From positions 124,001 to 188,000 of the forward strand of contig CAWBVG010000041.1 in the NCBI GenBank assembly GCA_963792175.1: a DNA stretch of 64,000 nucleotides, given 5' to 3'. The notes beneath the pieces are model-generated. The model had not been told where the DNA came from, made no database searches, and was given only the letters and a program-made list of their open reading frames with translations. The position numbers and the translations under genes were made by a program. The DNA comes from CAWBVG01 sp963792175. GTDB taxonomy: Bacteria; Acidobacteriota; Vicinamibacteria; Vicinamibacterales; CAVVIG01. Below, piece after piece: positions 46,923-57,184 of this stretch. Each line of letters opens with the position of its first letter. The first letter of the stretch is position 1.

Positions 46923-48585
46923 ATGCGAGCTGTTCGACTGGTGCGTCGTCGTCGTCTACATCGGCTGGATCGTCATCGACGGCCTGCGCCGGTCGCGAAG
47001 ACACCGACAAGGTCGACGGCTACTTTCTGGCGAGCCGCTCGCTGCCGTGGTGGGCGGTCGGCCTGTCGGTGATGGCGACGCAGATGAGCGCCGTCACGAT
47101 CGTCGGCACGACCGGGCAGGGGTACCTCACCGGCCTGCGCTTCGTGCAGTTCTATTTCGGTCTGCCGCTCGCGATGGTGATCCTGTCGCTGACCGTCGTG
47201 CCGTTCTTCACCCGCGCGCGCGTGTACACGGCCTACGAATATCTCGAGCGCCGCTTCGACGTGCGGGTCCGCTCGCTCGCCAGCTTTCTCTTCCTGGTCG
47301 GCCGCGCGCTCGCGCTCGGCGTGACGCTGTCGGCGCCGGCGGTCGTGATGTCCGCGATTCTCGGCTGGACGCTGCCGGTCACCGTGCTCGTGATCTGCGT
47401 GCCGATGATTCTCTACACGACGATCGGCGGCGTGCAGGCGGTGGCCTGGACCGACGTCAAGCAGATGTTCATCGTCGTCGGCGGCATGTCGGCGGCGGTC
47501 GGCGATCCTGCTCTACGGCATTCTGCAGCACGTCGAGCTTCGGCCAGGCGCTTGCACCTGGCCGGCGCGACCGGCCGGCTGCAGGCGATCGACTTCAGTT
47601 TCAACCTGACGCGAGACCTACACGTTCTGGTCGGGGATGATCGGCGGGCTGTTCCTGATGCTGTCGTACTTCGGCTGCGATCAGAGCCAGGTGCAGCGGT
47701 ACCTCACCGCGAAGTCGATCGACGAAGCGCGGCAGTCGCTGATGATGAGCGCGTACGTGAAGATTCCGCTGCAGCTGCTGATTCTCGCGAGCGGCGTGCT
47801 GGTCTTCGTGTTCTACCTGTTCCAGACGCCGCCGATGCTGTTCAACCGCGCCTACGACGCGCAAGTCGCCGCGGGCCCGCAGGCGGCCGCAGTACGCGGC
47901 TCTGCAGCAGGAGTTCGACGCCGAGATCGCCGTCCGCCGGACGCGCGGCCGAGCGGAACGATCGCGACGCGTTTCTGGCGAGCGACGCACGCGTGAAGGA
48001 CATCCGCGCGCAGGCCGTCGGCGTCGTCAAGGAGGCGACCGGCGACGAGCGCTACAACGACGTCAACTACGTCTTCTCCGACGTTCATCACGACGCAGCT
48101 GCCGATCGGCCTCGTCGGGCTGATGATCGCGGCGATCTTTGCGGCGGCGATGTCGGCCAGCGGCGGCGAGCTGAACGCGCTCGCCACGGCGACGATCATC
48201 GACTTCTACCGCCGGCACTTCGTCAAGGAGGCGTCGGACGCGCACTACCTGCGCGTGTCGAAGCTGGCGACGATTGCCTGGGGGCTCGTGGCCTGCGTGG
48301 TCGCGATGCGCGCCGCGAATCAGGGGTCGCTGATCGAGGTGGTCAACCGGTACGGGTCCTTCTTTTACGGCTCGCTGCTCGGCGTGTTCATCCTCGGCAT
48401 CCTGACGAAACGCGCCACGGCGACCGGCGCGTTCTGGGGGCTGCTGGCCGGCATGGCCGTCGTGCTCACTGGTCGCGTTTCAGATGCCCTGGATCGAGTT
48501 TTTATGGCACAATTTGATAGGTGCCATCGTGGTCGTTAGTGTCGGTCTAGTGATCAGTTTGGTCATTCCGAACACGAATCGGTAA
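46923..48585 (+). CDS. Sodium:solute symporter (SSS family), about ten frame breaks
   Basis: About 550 residues with thirteen predicted helices. It starts MELFDWCVVVVYIGWIVIDG and keeps SSS landmarks (VGLSVMATQMSAVTIVGTTG, YTTIGGVQAVAWTDVKQ, SYFGCDQSQVQRYL, IFAAAMSASGGELNALAT). Breaks, one extra base each: near 46926, 46997, 47501, 47534, 47554, 47612, 47889, 47943, 48080 and 48471. Homology is continuous once each is removed, ending VGLVISLVIPNTNR and TAA at 48585. The substrate may be a sugar, amino acid or organic acid. Confidence 0.88.
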
Positions 48586-48708
48586 GTTGCCCACACCCGC
48601 ACATCGCGCAGTTTTTCCTCGTAAGTCATTCCTCAGTCAGCCATTTAGACTACCTCATCCGCTGCGGCCTGTGTCTTGCTGCAGACCAGGGCCGTGAGGG
48701 AATCCGCA

Positions 48709-49360
48709 GTGAGCCAGACGTTCAACCGCCAAACCGGTCGCGCGAACGCCCGCGACCGGCAGACCGGCTTTTCGCTCCTGGAGGTGATCGACGGTCTTGG
48801 GCATTACCACCGTCGTCGCGGCGATCGCCGTGCCGATGATGAAGGGCACGATCGGCGACTTCAAGTTGAGTGGCGATGCTCGCGGACTCACCAACGCGGT
48901 GTCTCTCGCGAAGCTTCGCGCCGCGTCGGACTTCACTCAGTCGCGGTTGTACGTCGATCGCAACGACCGGTCGTATCACGTCGAGATCTGGTCGAAAACC
49001 GCTGTGCCGCATGACTGGGTGACGGAGGGCGGCGTCACCAGCCTGTCGACGAACGATATCTTCGGTTTCAGCGTGGTCGGGGCCGCACCGCCGGACACCC
49101 AGGCCGCGATTGCACAGGCTCCGCCGTGTGTCACCAGACTCGGCGCGGCCATCGCCAATACCTCGTGCATCTTGTTCAATTCTCGCGGCATTCCGGTCGA
49201 TTCAGCGGGAGTCCCTCCCGCTGTTGGCGCGCCGACGGGTAACGATGCCGTCTATCTCACGGACAACCTCGCCGTCTTTGGCGTGACGATTTCCGCCACC
49301 GGGCTGGTCAAGCTCTGGCGTACAATGCCGCGCGCCGTCCCCGATTGGGTGCTGCAATGA
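48709..49360 (+). CDS. Minor pilin, FimT/GspH-like (one frame break)
   Basis: About 216 residues from GTG 48709. Prepilin peptidase site is TGFSLLEV; the frame changes near 48786 (GTGATCGACGG) and continues LGITTVVAAIAVPMM, the hydrophobic assembly helix. The C-terminal GspH domain is beta-rich. It starts a run of four pilus genes and overlaps the next by ATGA. It probably acts in type IV pilus or type II secretion initiation. Confidence 0.8.
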
Positions 49361-49910
49361 CGCGCCTCCGAACCGCGTTCGAGCGACTGAAATCCGAGAA
49401 ACGGCACGACGCTGATCGAGATGGCGGTTGCCAGCGGCGATCCTTCTCGTCGTCATGGCCGGGCTGATGGGGATGGCGTCGCTGGCGACGACGATCACGG
49501 AAAACCAGGGGCACCTCGGCGCCCGGACCACGGAGTACGCCGTGGACAAGATGGAGCAGCTGCAGGAGCTCACGTACGGAGACGCACAGAGCAACACGAC
49601 GGTGTTTCCTTCGGTGAACAACGGCGGAACCGGACTCGCAGTCGGTGGAAGCTCAAATCCCGCGGCGCCGGTCGTCGGCTACACCGACTACCTGGATTCG
49701 AACGGCACCATTCTGTGTACGGTCGCCAATCCCTGCGTCGCGGTGCCTCCCGCGACCTGGTACTGCAAGCGGGTCTGGCAGGTGTCGACGCCAGTGGCGA
49801 ACCTCAAGCAAATGACCGTGACGGCGATCGTCCGGACGAGCGTCGCCGGGGCGCAGCTCTCGCAGTCGACCGTCTCCGCGTACAAAACCAATTGTCCGAC
49901 TGGATGCTGA
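49357..49910 (+). CDS. Minor pilin, PilV-like (two frame breaks)
   Basis: About 183 residues. ATG 49357; the frame breaks near 49402 (AAACGGC) and 49428 (GCCAGCGGCG). Corrected, the start reads GTTLIEMAVAAAILLVVMAG, a class III-like prepilin helix. The C-terminus has Cys pairs (LCTVANPC, TNCPTGC). Confidence 0.78.
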
Positions 49911-49914
49911 CGCC

Positions 49915-50902
49915 GTGACCCATCATTCATCAAGCCACTCTTCACAAGCCGGGTTTTCGCTTCCGGAATTGCTGATTTCCGTGACGATGCTCCTGATCAT
50001 CTCGAGCGCGGTGACCTCGGCGCTGCTGCAGATGACCAGTTCGCAGCGCACCATCTGGAACCGCACCGCAGCTCCACGCTGGCGTTCGGAGCGCGACCGA
50101 GCTGCTGCAGCAGGAGGTCGGACAGGCCGGCAAGATTTCGCTGCCTGGCGCCGTGACTTCGCCGCGGCAGTCCCGATTGGTGCGCAGACGGTGGGCGTCA
50201 GGGTCAACGGCGCCGTGCCGGCGACGATGACCGGCTTCTTCGTGGGAGAACAGCTGGTCGTGGACGTGGGCGGCCCGACGCCTTGCGTCGTCATCCAGCC
50301 GTGCGCGGAAACGGTCACTGTCACCGCCGTGAACGTAGCCGGGAAACAGATCACCGCGACGTTCGCATACCCGCACAACGCCAACACATCCGTCCAGGCG
50401 CTCGGCGGCTTCGGGACGGGCATCGTGCCACCGCTAGCTGCCGGGTTCGCGAACGGCTCGCTGCCGTCGGTGCTGAAGCTGTACGGCGATGTGAACAGCG
50501 ATGGACAGATGGTGTACGTCGAATACACGTGCGACCCTGCGCCGGGAGGCACCGGGAATCTGTATCGCAACGTGATGCCGTACGATCAGGCGCCGCCGAA
50601 GCTGGCTCCGAACGCTGGTCAGGTGCTGCTCAGCAGCATTCAAACGAATCCCGGCGGGGTGGCATGCTTCACCTACATGCTGAATCCGGCCGGCGCTGGG
50701 TACATACGTGCTCGACGTCGCGATCACCTTGACCGTGAACACGGCGGTGATCGACCCGGTCACCAAACAGTTCCAGACCGAAACCAAGGCGCTCTTGAAC
50801 GTTTCACCGCGCAACGTGTTCAACGTCTGGCAGCTGGCGATGGCGAACATCAACGAGCGCCTCCAGCCGATGCCGCCGACGGTGACGGCTCTTCTGCCCT
50901 GA
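49915..50902 (+). CDS. Minor pilin, PilW-like (three frame breaks)
   Basis: About 328 residues from GTG 49915 with prepilin motif AGFSLPELLISVTMLLI. Frame breaks near 50071 and 50704 are one extra base; one near 50160 goes the other way (one missing base or two extra). Corrected reading near 50075-50150 is LHAGVRSATELLQQEVGQAG, typical of PilW. The rest is beta-rich. Confidence 0.78.
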
Positions 50903-50917
50903 ATCAACGGTATCCAT

Positions 50918-52365
50918 ATGAAAATGGCGAACGAAAAAGGAATCGCGCTAGTCCTGAGCCTGTTTCTGCTGTCGGCGATGTCCGTCATCGCCGCATCGCT
51001 CATGTTTCTGTCGCAGACCGAAACGTACTCGAGCATGAACTACCGGCTGATGTCCCAGGCGCGTTACGGGGCCGAGTCGGGAATTCAACGGGCGGCCAAT
51101 CACATCCTCTATACGTACGTCGCGCCGGTCACCGGCGGAGCCGATCCGATTGCCAACTACAACATCACCGTCTCGCCGGTCAGGTGCACGAATGGCTGCC
51201 CCAACCTGGGACAGCCGGTCGTGCTCTCCGCGAACGCGGCGGTGCCGTCGAACTATCCCAACGCGGCGGTTCAGGCAGCTTTCCTGGCCGCTGTCGCGGG
51301 AACGTTGCCGGCCGGCAACACGACAGTGACGTATGCGCCGTACGCGACGCTCCTGTCCATGCAGCAGATTAACGTCTACGGCGGCGGCGTCCAGACGCTT
51401 CAAACGTGGCAGCTGACGTCGACCGGCTCGATTACAGTCGGCAAGACCGCGCAAGTCGAAGTCAGCGCCGATTCTCGAAACGCCGAAGACCCCGGCGCAG
51501 ATGTACGCCGCATTCGGCACCAATCCCGGCTGCGGCTCGTTGAACTTCCACGGCAACCAAACCCAAACCGACAGCTACGATTCCGGCGCCCTCGTGGGCG
51601 GCAACCCCGTCATTTCGAATTCTGGGGGAAGGGTCGGCACCAACGGGAACCTCGACGAGGCCGGCGGCGCCGACATTTACGGCACGTTGTCGACTCCGCG
51701 CGTAGGCGTGGGCGCCTGCAGTGCCGGTAACGTCAGTGCGCTCTCGACCGCAGGTGGCGCGACCGTGAATGGCCATAACCCGCCGCAGCCCGGAGACATC
51801 ATCCAGCTGCCTCAGGCGATCGTGATGCCGCCGCCCATGGTGCCCGCCGGAGTACCGACGACCGCGTACAACGGCAACGGTCAGACGCTTCTGAACGGCG
51901 CGTCAGTTGGCAACGTCACGGTGAACGCGCACTCCACGCTGACGCTCGGCGCGCCAGGCGTGGTCAGCACGATCAACATCAACAGCCTCACGATCAACGG
52001 CAATGCGGATCTCGTCGATTCTCGGCACCGTCATCCTCAATGTGGTGGGCACGGGCCAGGGGACGCCGATTGATTTCACCGGCGGATCGGTGTCGAACGC
52101 GAGCTTCGATCCGACGACGTTTCAAGTCATGTATGCCGGCAACGGTACTGTGAAGCTGAACGGTGGCGCGCACACGACCGGGATGATTTATGCGCCGAAC
52201 GCTGCGGTGAGCCTCAACGGAGGCGGAGATTTCTATGGGTCGGTCGTTGGCTCCACGATCGACGACAGCGGCGGGGCAAGAATTCACTACGACCGCCGTC
52301 TGTCGGGCGAGTTCTTCGTGGTCGGCAACGCCATGATGAGCTCGTTCTCCTGGAAGAAATACTGA
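50918..52365 (+). CDS. PilX-like minor pilin with large beta domain (two frame breaks)
   Basis: About 481 residues from ATG 50918. The N-terminus EKGIALVLSLFLLSAMSV is the PilX-type helix. A large beta-helical passenger domain follows, rich in G, N and T (TININSLTINGNADLV, YAGNGTVKLNGGAHTTG). Frame breaks near 51475 (TCTCGAAAC) and 52014 (GTCGATTC), one extra base each. It may display an adhesive or cargo domain at the pilus tip. Confidence 0.8.
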
Positions 52366-52394
52366 CCGCGCTCTCACGATCGATCGCCGCCCCG

Positions 52395-52400
52395 TATAAT
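52395..52400 (+). promoter_or_regulatory. -10 box (TATAAT) before the exported protein
   Basis: A perfect TATAAT ends 7 bases before the ATG at 52408, the best leaderless example in the window. Confidence 0.55.
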
Positions 52401-52407
52401 CGCCGGG

Positions 52408-54210
52408 ATGCGGTTCGCGATTGCCCTGGCGCTGCTGACTGTTTCGTGTAGTGGCGGCGGAGGCAGCAGCACGACCCCTCCGCCAACGACCTCACCGCCG
52501 TCGCCGGCAGTCGCCGCCTGCAGCGTCCCATTCGAGACGGCCGTCCTGAGCGAGGGCGCGGCCTCCGCGCCGAAATCTGACGTCGCTGACGACCGCAGGA
52601 CACGGCGCGGCCGCGTCTACGAGCAGCTCTGGAAGCATCAGGCTGCGGCCGCGCGCCGGGCCGCCGAAGGCCGGGCCCAACCCTCGACATTCGGTCCCAC
52701 CGCGACCACCGAGGACATCGGGCAGATCGCGGTGATGCGGGACGAAGGCGATCTCGTGCTGCCGCCGAACGCGTTCGATTTACGGTCGGCGGCGTTCCTC
52801 TTTGCGCGGAACGGATCGGGCGGCTACGACGTCCGTCCCTCCACACGTGCGTTTCTGAGCAGCGTCGGCGACAAGGTTTCCCTGGGCGACGATGCCAGCG
52901 CGCGGATTGCGTTGCCGTTCACCTTCCCGTACTACTCGGGCAGATACAGCGAAGCCTTTCTCAATTCCGACGGCAACGTCACCTTCGTCTCCGAGGATCA
53001 CGCCAGTACCGATCGGAACGTCGCGCGGTTCCTGACCGGACCGCCGCGGGTCGCACCGATCTTCGCCGACCTCGATCCGTCGAAGGGGGCCGGGGTCTTT
53101 CGAAGGACCGACGGTGATGCGCTGGTCATCACCTGGTGTGACGTGCCCGAGTTCGACAGCACCGCCAATCGCGTCAACGTCCAGTTGCGGCTGGCCAGCG
53201 ATGGATCGATCGAGTTCATCTATGGCGCGACCGTGCAGACCTCGGGCGCCGTGGTCGGCGTGTCGCCGGGTGAAACCGGCGTCTTCAGCGCGGTGAACAT
53301 CAGCGACGCGTCGCGGACCGCCATCGGCGGCGGCAGCGGAGCCGTCGGCGAGCGCTTCTCGGCGCAGCCCGATTTCGACTTCGTCGCGATGGCACAGAAG
53401 TTCTATCAGACGCACAACGACGACTTCGACCAGATCGTCCTGTTCACGAACACGCGAACCACCAAGGCCGGCACCTTCGCCTTCGAGTTCTCGGTGGCGA
53501 ACGAGGTCCGGGGCATCGGGGTCGACGTGTTCGATTCGAGCCGCGACTTCGGCAGCCGCGGCCGCTTGCGCAGCGTGGTCGACATGGATCGACTCTCGAG
53601 CTATCCGCAGGACCCGGCGCAGCCGTTTCTCGGCGAGAACAATGCGCTGAGCGTGCTCGGCCAGGAATGCGGCCATCGCTGGCTGGCGTATCTCGAATTC
53701 CGGGACGGCGCCACCAGTTCGACCGCGCTGCTCGGCCGCGACGAGGCGCACTGGAGTTTCTTCTTCGACTCGGATGCGTCCCACATGGAGGGGAACGACA
53801 TCGAGGATCGCGGCAACGGTCAGTTCCGCACGGTCGGCGCCGTCTCGCGCTACTCGGCGCTGGATCAATATGCGATGGGGCTGCGCGCCGCGTCAGAGGT
53901 GCCGCCGATGTTCCTGGTGACGCAGGTCAACTCGGGCGGCAGCGCGTCGGATGCGCCGCGCATCGGCGTCGACATCCGCGGCACTCGGAAGGATGTGCGG
54001 ATCGAGGACATCGTCGCCGCCATGGGCCCGCGCACGCCCGACTTCGCGTCGGCGCCCAAGGCGTTCCGTCAGGCGTGGGTCTACGTCGTGGCGCAGACCC
54101 GCGAGACCAGCGACGATCTGAACAAGCTCGACCGCCTCAGGTCCGCCTGGGAGACGTTCTTCAGCGCGTCAACCAGCGGTCGCGGCACGATGGCGGCGCG
54201 CCTGCGATGA
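52408..54210 (+). CDS. Exported lipoprotein with nidogen-like and metalloprotease-like regions
   Basis: 600 residues. Lipobox TVSCSGG, then a Pro/Thr-rich spacer, a nidogen-like beta region (FPYYSGRYSEAFLNSDGNV, VAPIFADLDPSKGAGVF, VNVQLRLASDGSIEF), and a C-terminal domain with LGQECGHRWLAYLEF. In zinc proteases this segment is normally HExxH; here the first His is Gln, so activity is doubtful. It follows the pilin genes and may be a surface or pilus-associated protein. Frame intact. Confidence 0.6.
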   Translation: MRFAIALALLTVSCSGGGGSSTTPPPTTSPPSPAVAACSVPFETAVLSEGAASAPKSDVADDRRTRRGRVYEQLWKHQAAAARRAAEGRAQPSTFGPTATTEDIGQIAVMRDEGDLVLPPNAFDLRSAAFLFARNGSGGYDVRPSTRAFLSSVGDKVSLGDDASARIALPFTFPYYSGRYSEAFLNSDGNVTFVSEDHASTDRNVARFLTGPPRVAPIFADLDPSKGAGVFRRTDGDALVITWCDVPEFDSTANRVNVQLRLASDGSIEFIYGATVQTSGAVVGVSPGETGVFSAVNISDASRTAIGGGSGAVGERFSAQPDFDFVAMAQKFYQTHNDDFDQIVLFTNTRTTKAGTFAFEFSVANEVRGIGVDVFDSSRDFGSRGRLRSVVDMDRLSSYPQDPAQPFLGENNALSVLGQECGHRWLAYLEFRDGATSSTALLGRDEAHWSFFFDSDASHMEGNDIEDRGNGQFRTVGAVSRYSALDQYAMGLRAASEVPPMFLVTQVNSGGSASDAPRIGVDIRGTRKDVRIEDIVAAMGPRTPDFASAPKAFRQAWVYVVAQTRETSDDLNKLDRLRSAWETFFSASTSGRGTMAARLR

Positions 54211-54257
54211 GCTACGAGGCGTGGTAGTAGCTGCTAACCCTCGGGTGAACTAGGGAC

Positions 54258-55008
54258 TTGGTTCACGCGACGAATCTGACCAAGCGGTACGGCCGGCTGA
54301 CCGCGCTGCACGACGTGTCCTTCTCGATCCGCGAAGGGGAAATCCTCGGCCTCATCGGTCCCAACGGATCGGGCAAGACCACGCTGTTCGAGTGTCTGGG
54401 CGGTGTGCTCCCGATCGACAGCGGCATGGTCCTGCAGGGCGGCCGTCCGCTCACGGCGCGCGACCGGGCGTCCTCGCTGTTCTACCTGCCCGACGGCATC
54501 GCGCCGTGGCCGTCGCAGACAGTGCGATGGGCGCTGGAGTTCGTGCAGCAGTTCTTTCAACGGGCGTCCGGATCCCCGCACCGGAGGTCGGATACCGTAT
54601 CCGACCCCGTCGGTGGCAGAGGTCATCGAGCAGCTCGACCTCGAGGTGATTCTCGACTCGACGATCGGCACGCTGTCGAAGGGCCAGCGTAAGCGCGCGC
54701 TGCTCGCCATGGGGTTGCTCATCCCACGGCCCATCCTGCTCGCCGACGAGCCGTTCGAGGGCCTGGACCTGCGTCAGAGCCGCGACGTCGCGCAGACACT
54801 GCGCAGGCACGCCGCCGGCGGCCGGACGATGTTCCTCTCGATTCACCAGATCGGCGACGCCGCGCGGGTGTGCGACCGGTTCGTGCTCCTGAGCGGCGGC
54901 CGGGTCTGCGGCGAGGGCACGCTACCGGAGCTGTCCGCGCTCGCCGCGGCGCGCAGCGGGTCCCCGGCCACCGACGACCTGGAAGAGGTCTTCCTTGCGC
55001 TCACCTGA
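54258..55008 (+). CDS. ABC-2 exporter ATPase (one frame break)
   Basis: About 249 residues. Walker A GPNGSGKTTL, signature LSKGQRKRALL, Walker B PILLADEPFEGLD and H-loop SIHQIGD. The frame changes near 54560 (TTTCAACGGGCG, one extra base). The TTG start is tentative. It pairs with the permease at 55098; cargo unknown. Confidence 0.85.
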
Positions 55009-55017
55009 AAAACCCGA

Positions 55018-55090
55018 AACCGCAGAGAACGCAGAGCAGCGCAGAGAAGAATGATTTTCTCTGCGAGACTCTGCGCCCTCCGCGGTTGAG
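55018..55090. repeat. Large hairpin repeat, CGCAGAGAA family
   Basis: CCGCAGAGAACGCAGAG and GCGCAGAGAA on the left pair with TTTTCTCTGCG, CTCTGCG and CTCCGCGG on the right, giving a long hairpin with a short central loop. It separates the ATPase and permease genes and reaches the permease start. Confidence 0.85.
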
Positions 55091-55097
55091 GTCTTTC

Positions 55098-56402
55098 GTG
55101 GTTCTGCTCGGCAAGGAGTGGCGCGAGCTGATGGCGTCGCGCGCCTGGTGGGTGCTGTTGCTGGTGATGGGTCCCCTCGTCGGCGTCTCGTTCATCAGCG
55201 CCGTCCGCACCTACGCGGAAGCCAGCGGGCTGAACGGCACCGCCGTCGGCGTCGGCGAGGCGTTCTCGCCGCTCGTCGGCATCTGGGCGCCGACCTTCAG
55301 CGCGTGCGAACTGGCGGCGGCGTTTCTGCTGCCGTTTGTCGCCATCCGCGTCGTGTCTGGCGATCGGCAGAGCGGCGCGCTCAAGATCGAGCTGCAGCAC
55401 CCGATGTCCTCGTTCGCGCGCGTCGGTGCCAAGGCTCTGGTCCTGCTTGCGGGGTGGTTTGTCGCGTCGCTCGCGCCGGCGGCCGCGGTCGTGTTGTGGA
55501 AAAGCTACGGCGGCAGCATCTACCCGCCGGAGCTTGCCACCGTCGTCCTCGGTCATCTGCTGAACGCCGGCTTGACGATCGCGCTCGCCGCGGCGATGGC
55601 GTCGATCAGCGACCACCCGTCCACGGCCGCCATCCTCACGCTGACCGTGACGGTCGGCACGTGGATCGTCAACTTCGTCGCCGCCATTCACGGCGGCGTC
55701 TGGGAGCGCGCGGCCGCGTACACGCCGACGGCGATGGTCGCCGAATTCCAGCACGGCCTGATTCGCCTCGATGTCGTCCTCATCGCGTCCGCGCTGGTGC
55801 TGATGGGACTGACGCTGGCGGCAATCTGGGTCCGGCTGGGCGTCGCGGTCCGGCGCCGTGTGTTCGACTCCGCCGGCCTGCTTGCGGTGGGCGCGGCTGC
55901 GATGATCGCGTGCACGTTCGCGACCGCCAGCTGGGACACCTCCGAAAGCCGGGCCAACTCGTTCCCCGAAGCGGACGAAGCGGCGCTGGAACAGGTCCAC
56001 GGGTCGTTGCACATCCAGGCGCACCTGGCGCCCGAGGATCCGCGGCGCTCGGACCTCGAACACCGCGCGCTGTCGAAGCTTCGGCGCGTCATGCCGAAGC
56101 TGCAGGTGCAGTACGTGTCGGCGACATCGATTGGACTCTTCGAGCAGAACAGCCAGCATTACGGAGAAATCTGGTACGAGCTCGACGGCCGCACGGTGGT
56201 TTCGCGCGTGACGACGGCCGAAGGCGTGCTCGAAGCCATCTACCAGCTCGCGGGCCTGACGGTGCCGGTCGAAAGCGACGCCGCCGAGTTCCGCGGACAC
56301 CCGCTCGCGGTCCCGCCCAAGGGTGCGGCGACCGTTTTCTATCGACTGTGGCCGGCGCTCGTCGCGGGCGCCGCTTTCTTCGAATTCAGGAGACACGCAT
56401 GA
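55098..56402 (+). CDS. ABC-2 type membrane permease with GldG-like periplasmic domain
   Basis: 434 residues from GTG 55098. Six or more helices (ASRAWWVLLLVMGPLVGVSF, LAAAFLLPFVAIRVVSG, ILTLTVTVGTWIVNFVAAI and others) precede a soluble domain (LHIQAHLAPEDPRRSDLEH) and an ending that resembles GldG-like proteins. It partners the upstream ATPase and may export a polysaccharide or lipid-linked product. The start codon abuts the hairpin repeat. Confidence 0.8.
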   Translation: MVLLGKEWRELMASRAWWVLLLVMGPLVGVSFISAVRTYAEASGLNGTAVGVGEAFSPLVGIWAPTFSACELAAAFLLPFVAIRVVSGDRQSGALKIELQHPMSSFARVGAKALVLLAGWFVASLAPAAAVVLWKSYGGSIYPPELATVVLGHLLNAGLTIALAAAMASISDHPSTAAILTLTVTVGTWIVNFVAAIHGGVWERAAAYTPTAMVAEFQHGLIRLDVVLIASALVLMGLTLAAIWVRLGVAVRRRVFDSAGLLAVGAAAMIACTFATASWDTSESRANSFPEADEAALEQVHGSLHIQAHLAPEDPRRSDLEHRALSKLRRVMPKLQVQYVSATSIGLFEQNSQHYGEIWYELDGRTVVSRVTTAEGVLEAIYQLAGLTVPVESDAAEFRGHPLAVPPKGAATVFYRLWPALVAGAAFFEFRRHA

Positions 56403-57184
56403 GGACATTGCGGATGGCGATCGTCATGATGTGCGCGATTGCCGCTCTTCGCGCGGCCGACATCAAAGTCGATCTCAGCAAAGAAACCGTCGGCCGGCCG
56501 CCGGCCACGTTCGAACCGATGGTCGGCACGTGGCTCGTCGCGCAGGACGGCGCCGACAAAGTGATCATGATCGACGGCCGTCCGTGGGTGGCCAGCAAGG
56601 ACAACCCGACGAAGCTGCTCGTCGAAACCGCGCGGAAGCTGTACGGCACCAACAACGAAGAGCTGATGGACAACGCGAAACAGTTCGCGTACTTCCCGGT
56701 CGCGGTGCTGAGAAGCGTCGATACGTTCTCGAACGGCACCATCTCCGTGAAATTCAAGACCATCGCCGGCGACGCCGATCGCGCCTCGGGCATCCTCTTC
56801 AACGTGAAGCCGAACGGCGACTGGCTGGCGGTGCGCTACAACGACACCGAGAACAACGTCGCGCTGTGGGAGTTCCACAACGGCATGCGCCGCAACATGA
56901 AGTTCAATCGCGAGAAAAAGTTCATGCTCGATCGCGCCGCCTGGCACGAGCTGAAGCTGACCATCGACGGCGCCGATCTCAAGACGTGGCTCGATGGCGA
57001 GATGGCGCTCGAGTACACCCTAGGCTCGATGCCCGGCCCCGGCCGCAACGGCGCGCCGCCGAACCCGGATCTGATTCCCGCCAACAACCCGGTTCTGCGT
57101 CCACCCGTGTCCGGCAAGGTCGGACTCTGGGCGAAGACCGATTCAACCAGCTATTTCAAAGACTACGTGGTGAGCGCGAAATGA
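56399..57184 (+). CDS. Exported DUF1080/LamG-like protein
   Basis: 261 residues from ATG 56399, overlapping the permease stop (ATGA) and preceded by AGGAGA. Signal peptide ends LRAAD. Concanavalin A-like motifs are SGILFNVKPNGDWLAVRYND and WHELKLTIDG. Related domains bind or cleave glycans (3-keto-disaccharide hydrolases), so a sugar-related role is plausible. It overlaps the receptor gene. Confidence 0.75.
   Translation: MRTLRMAIVMMCAIAALRAADIKVDLSKETVGRPPATFEPMVGTWLVAQDGADKVIMIDGRPWVASKDNPTKLLVETARKLYGTNNEELMDNAKQFAYFPVAVLRSVDTFSNGTISVKFKTIAGDADRASGILFNVKPNGDWLAVRYNDTENNVALWEFHNGMRRNMKFNREKKFMLDRAAWHELKLTIDGADLKTWLDGEMALEYTLGSMPGPGRNGAPPNPDLIPANNPVLRPPVSGKVGLWAKTDSTSYFKDYVVSAK

Noticed and set aside
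46923..48585. Programmed frameshifting in the symporter and other genes
   Set aside because: There are too many breaks per gene, no slippery heptamers, and the extra bases share a CG context; sequence error is simpler.
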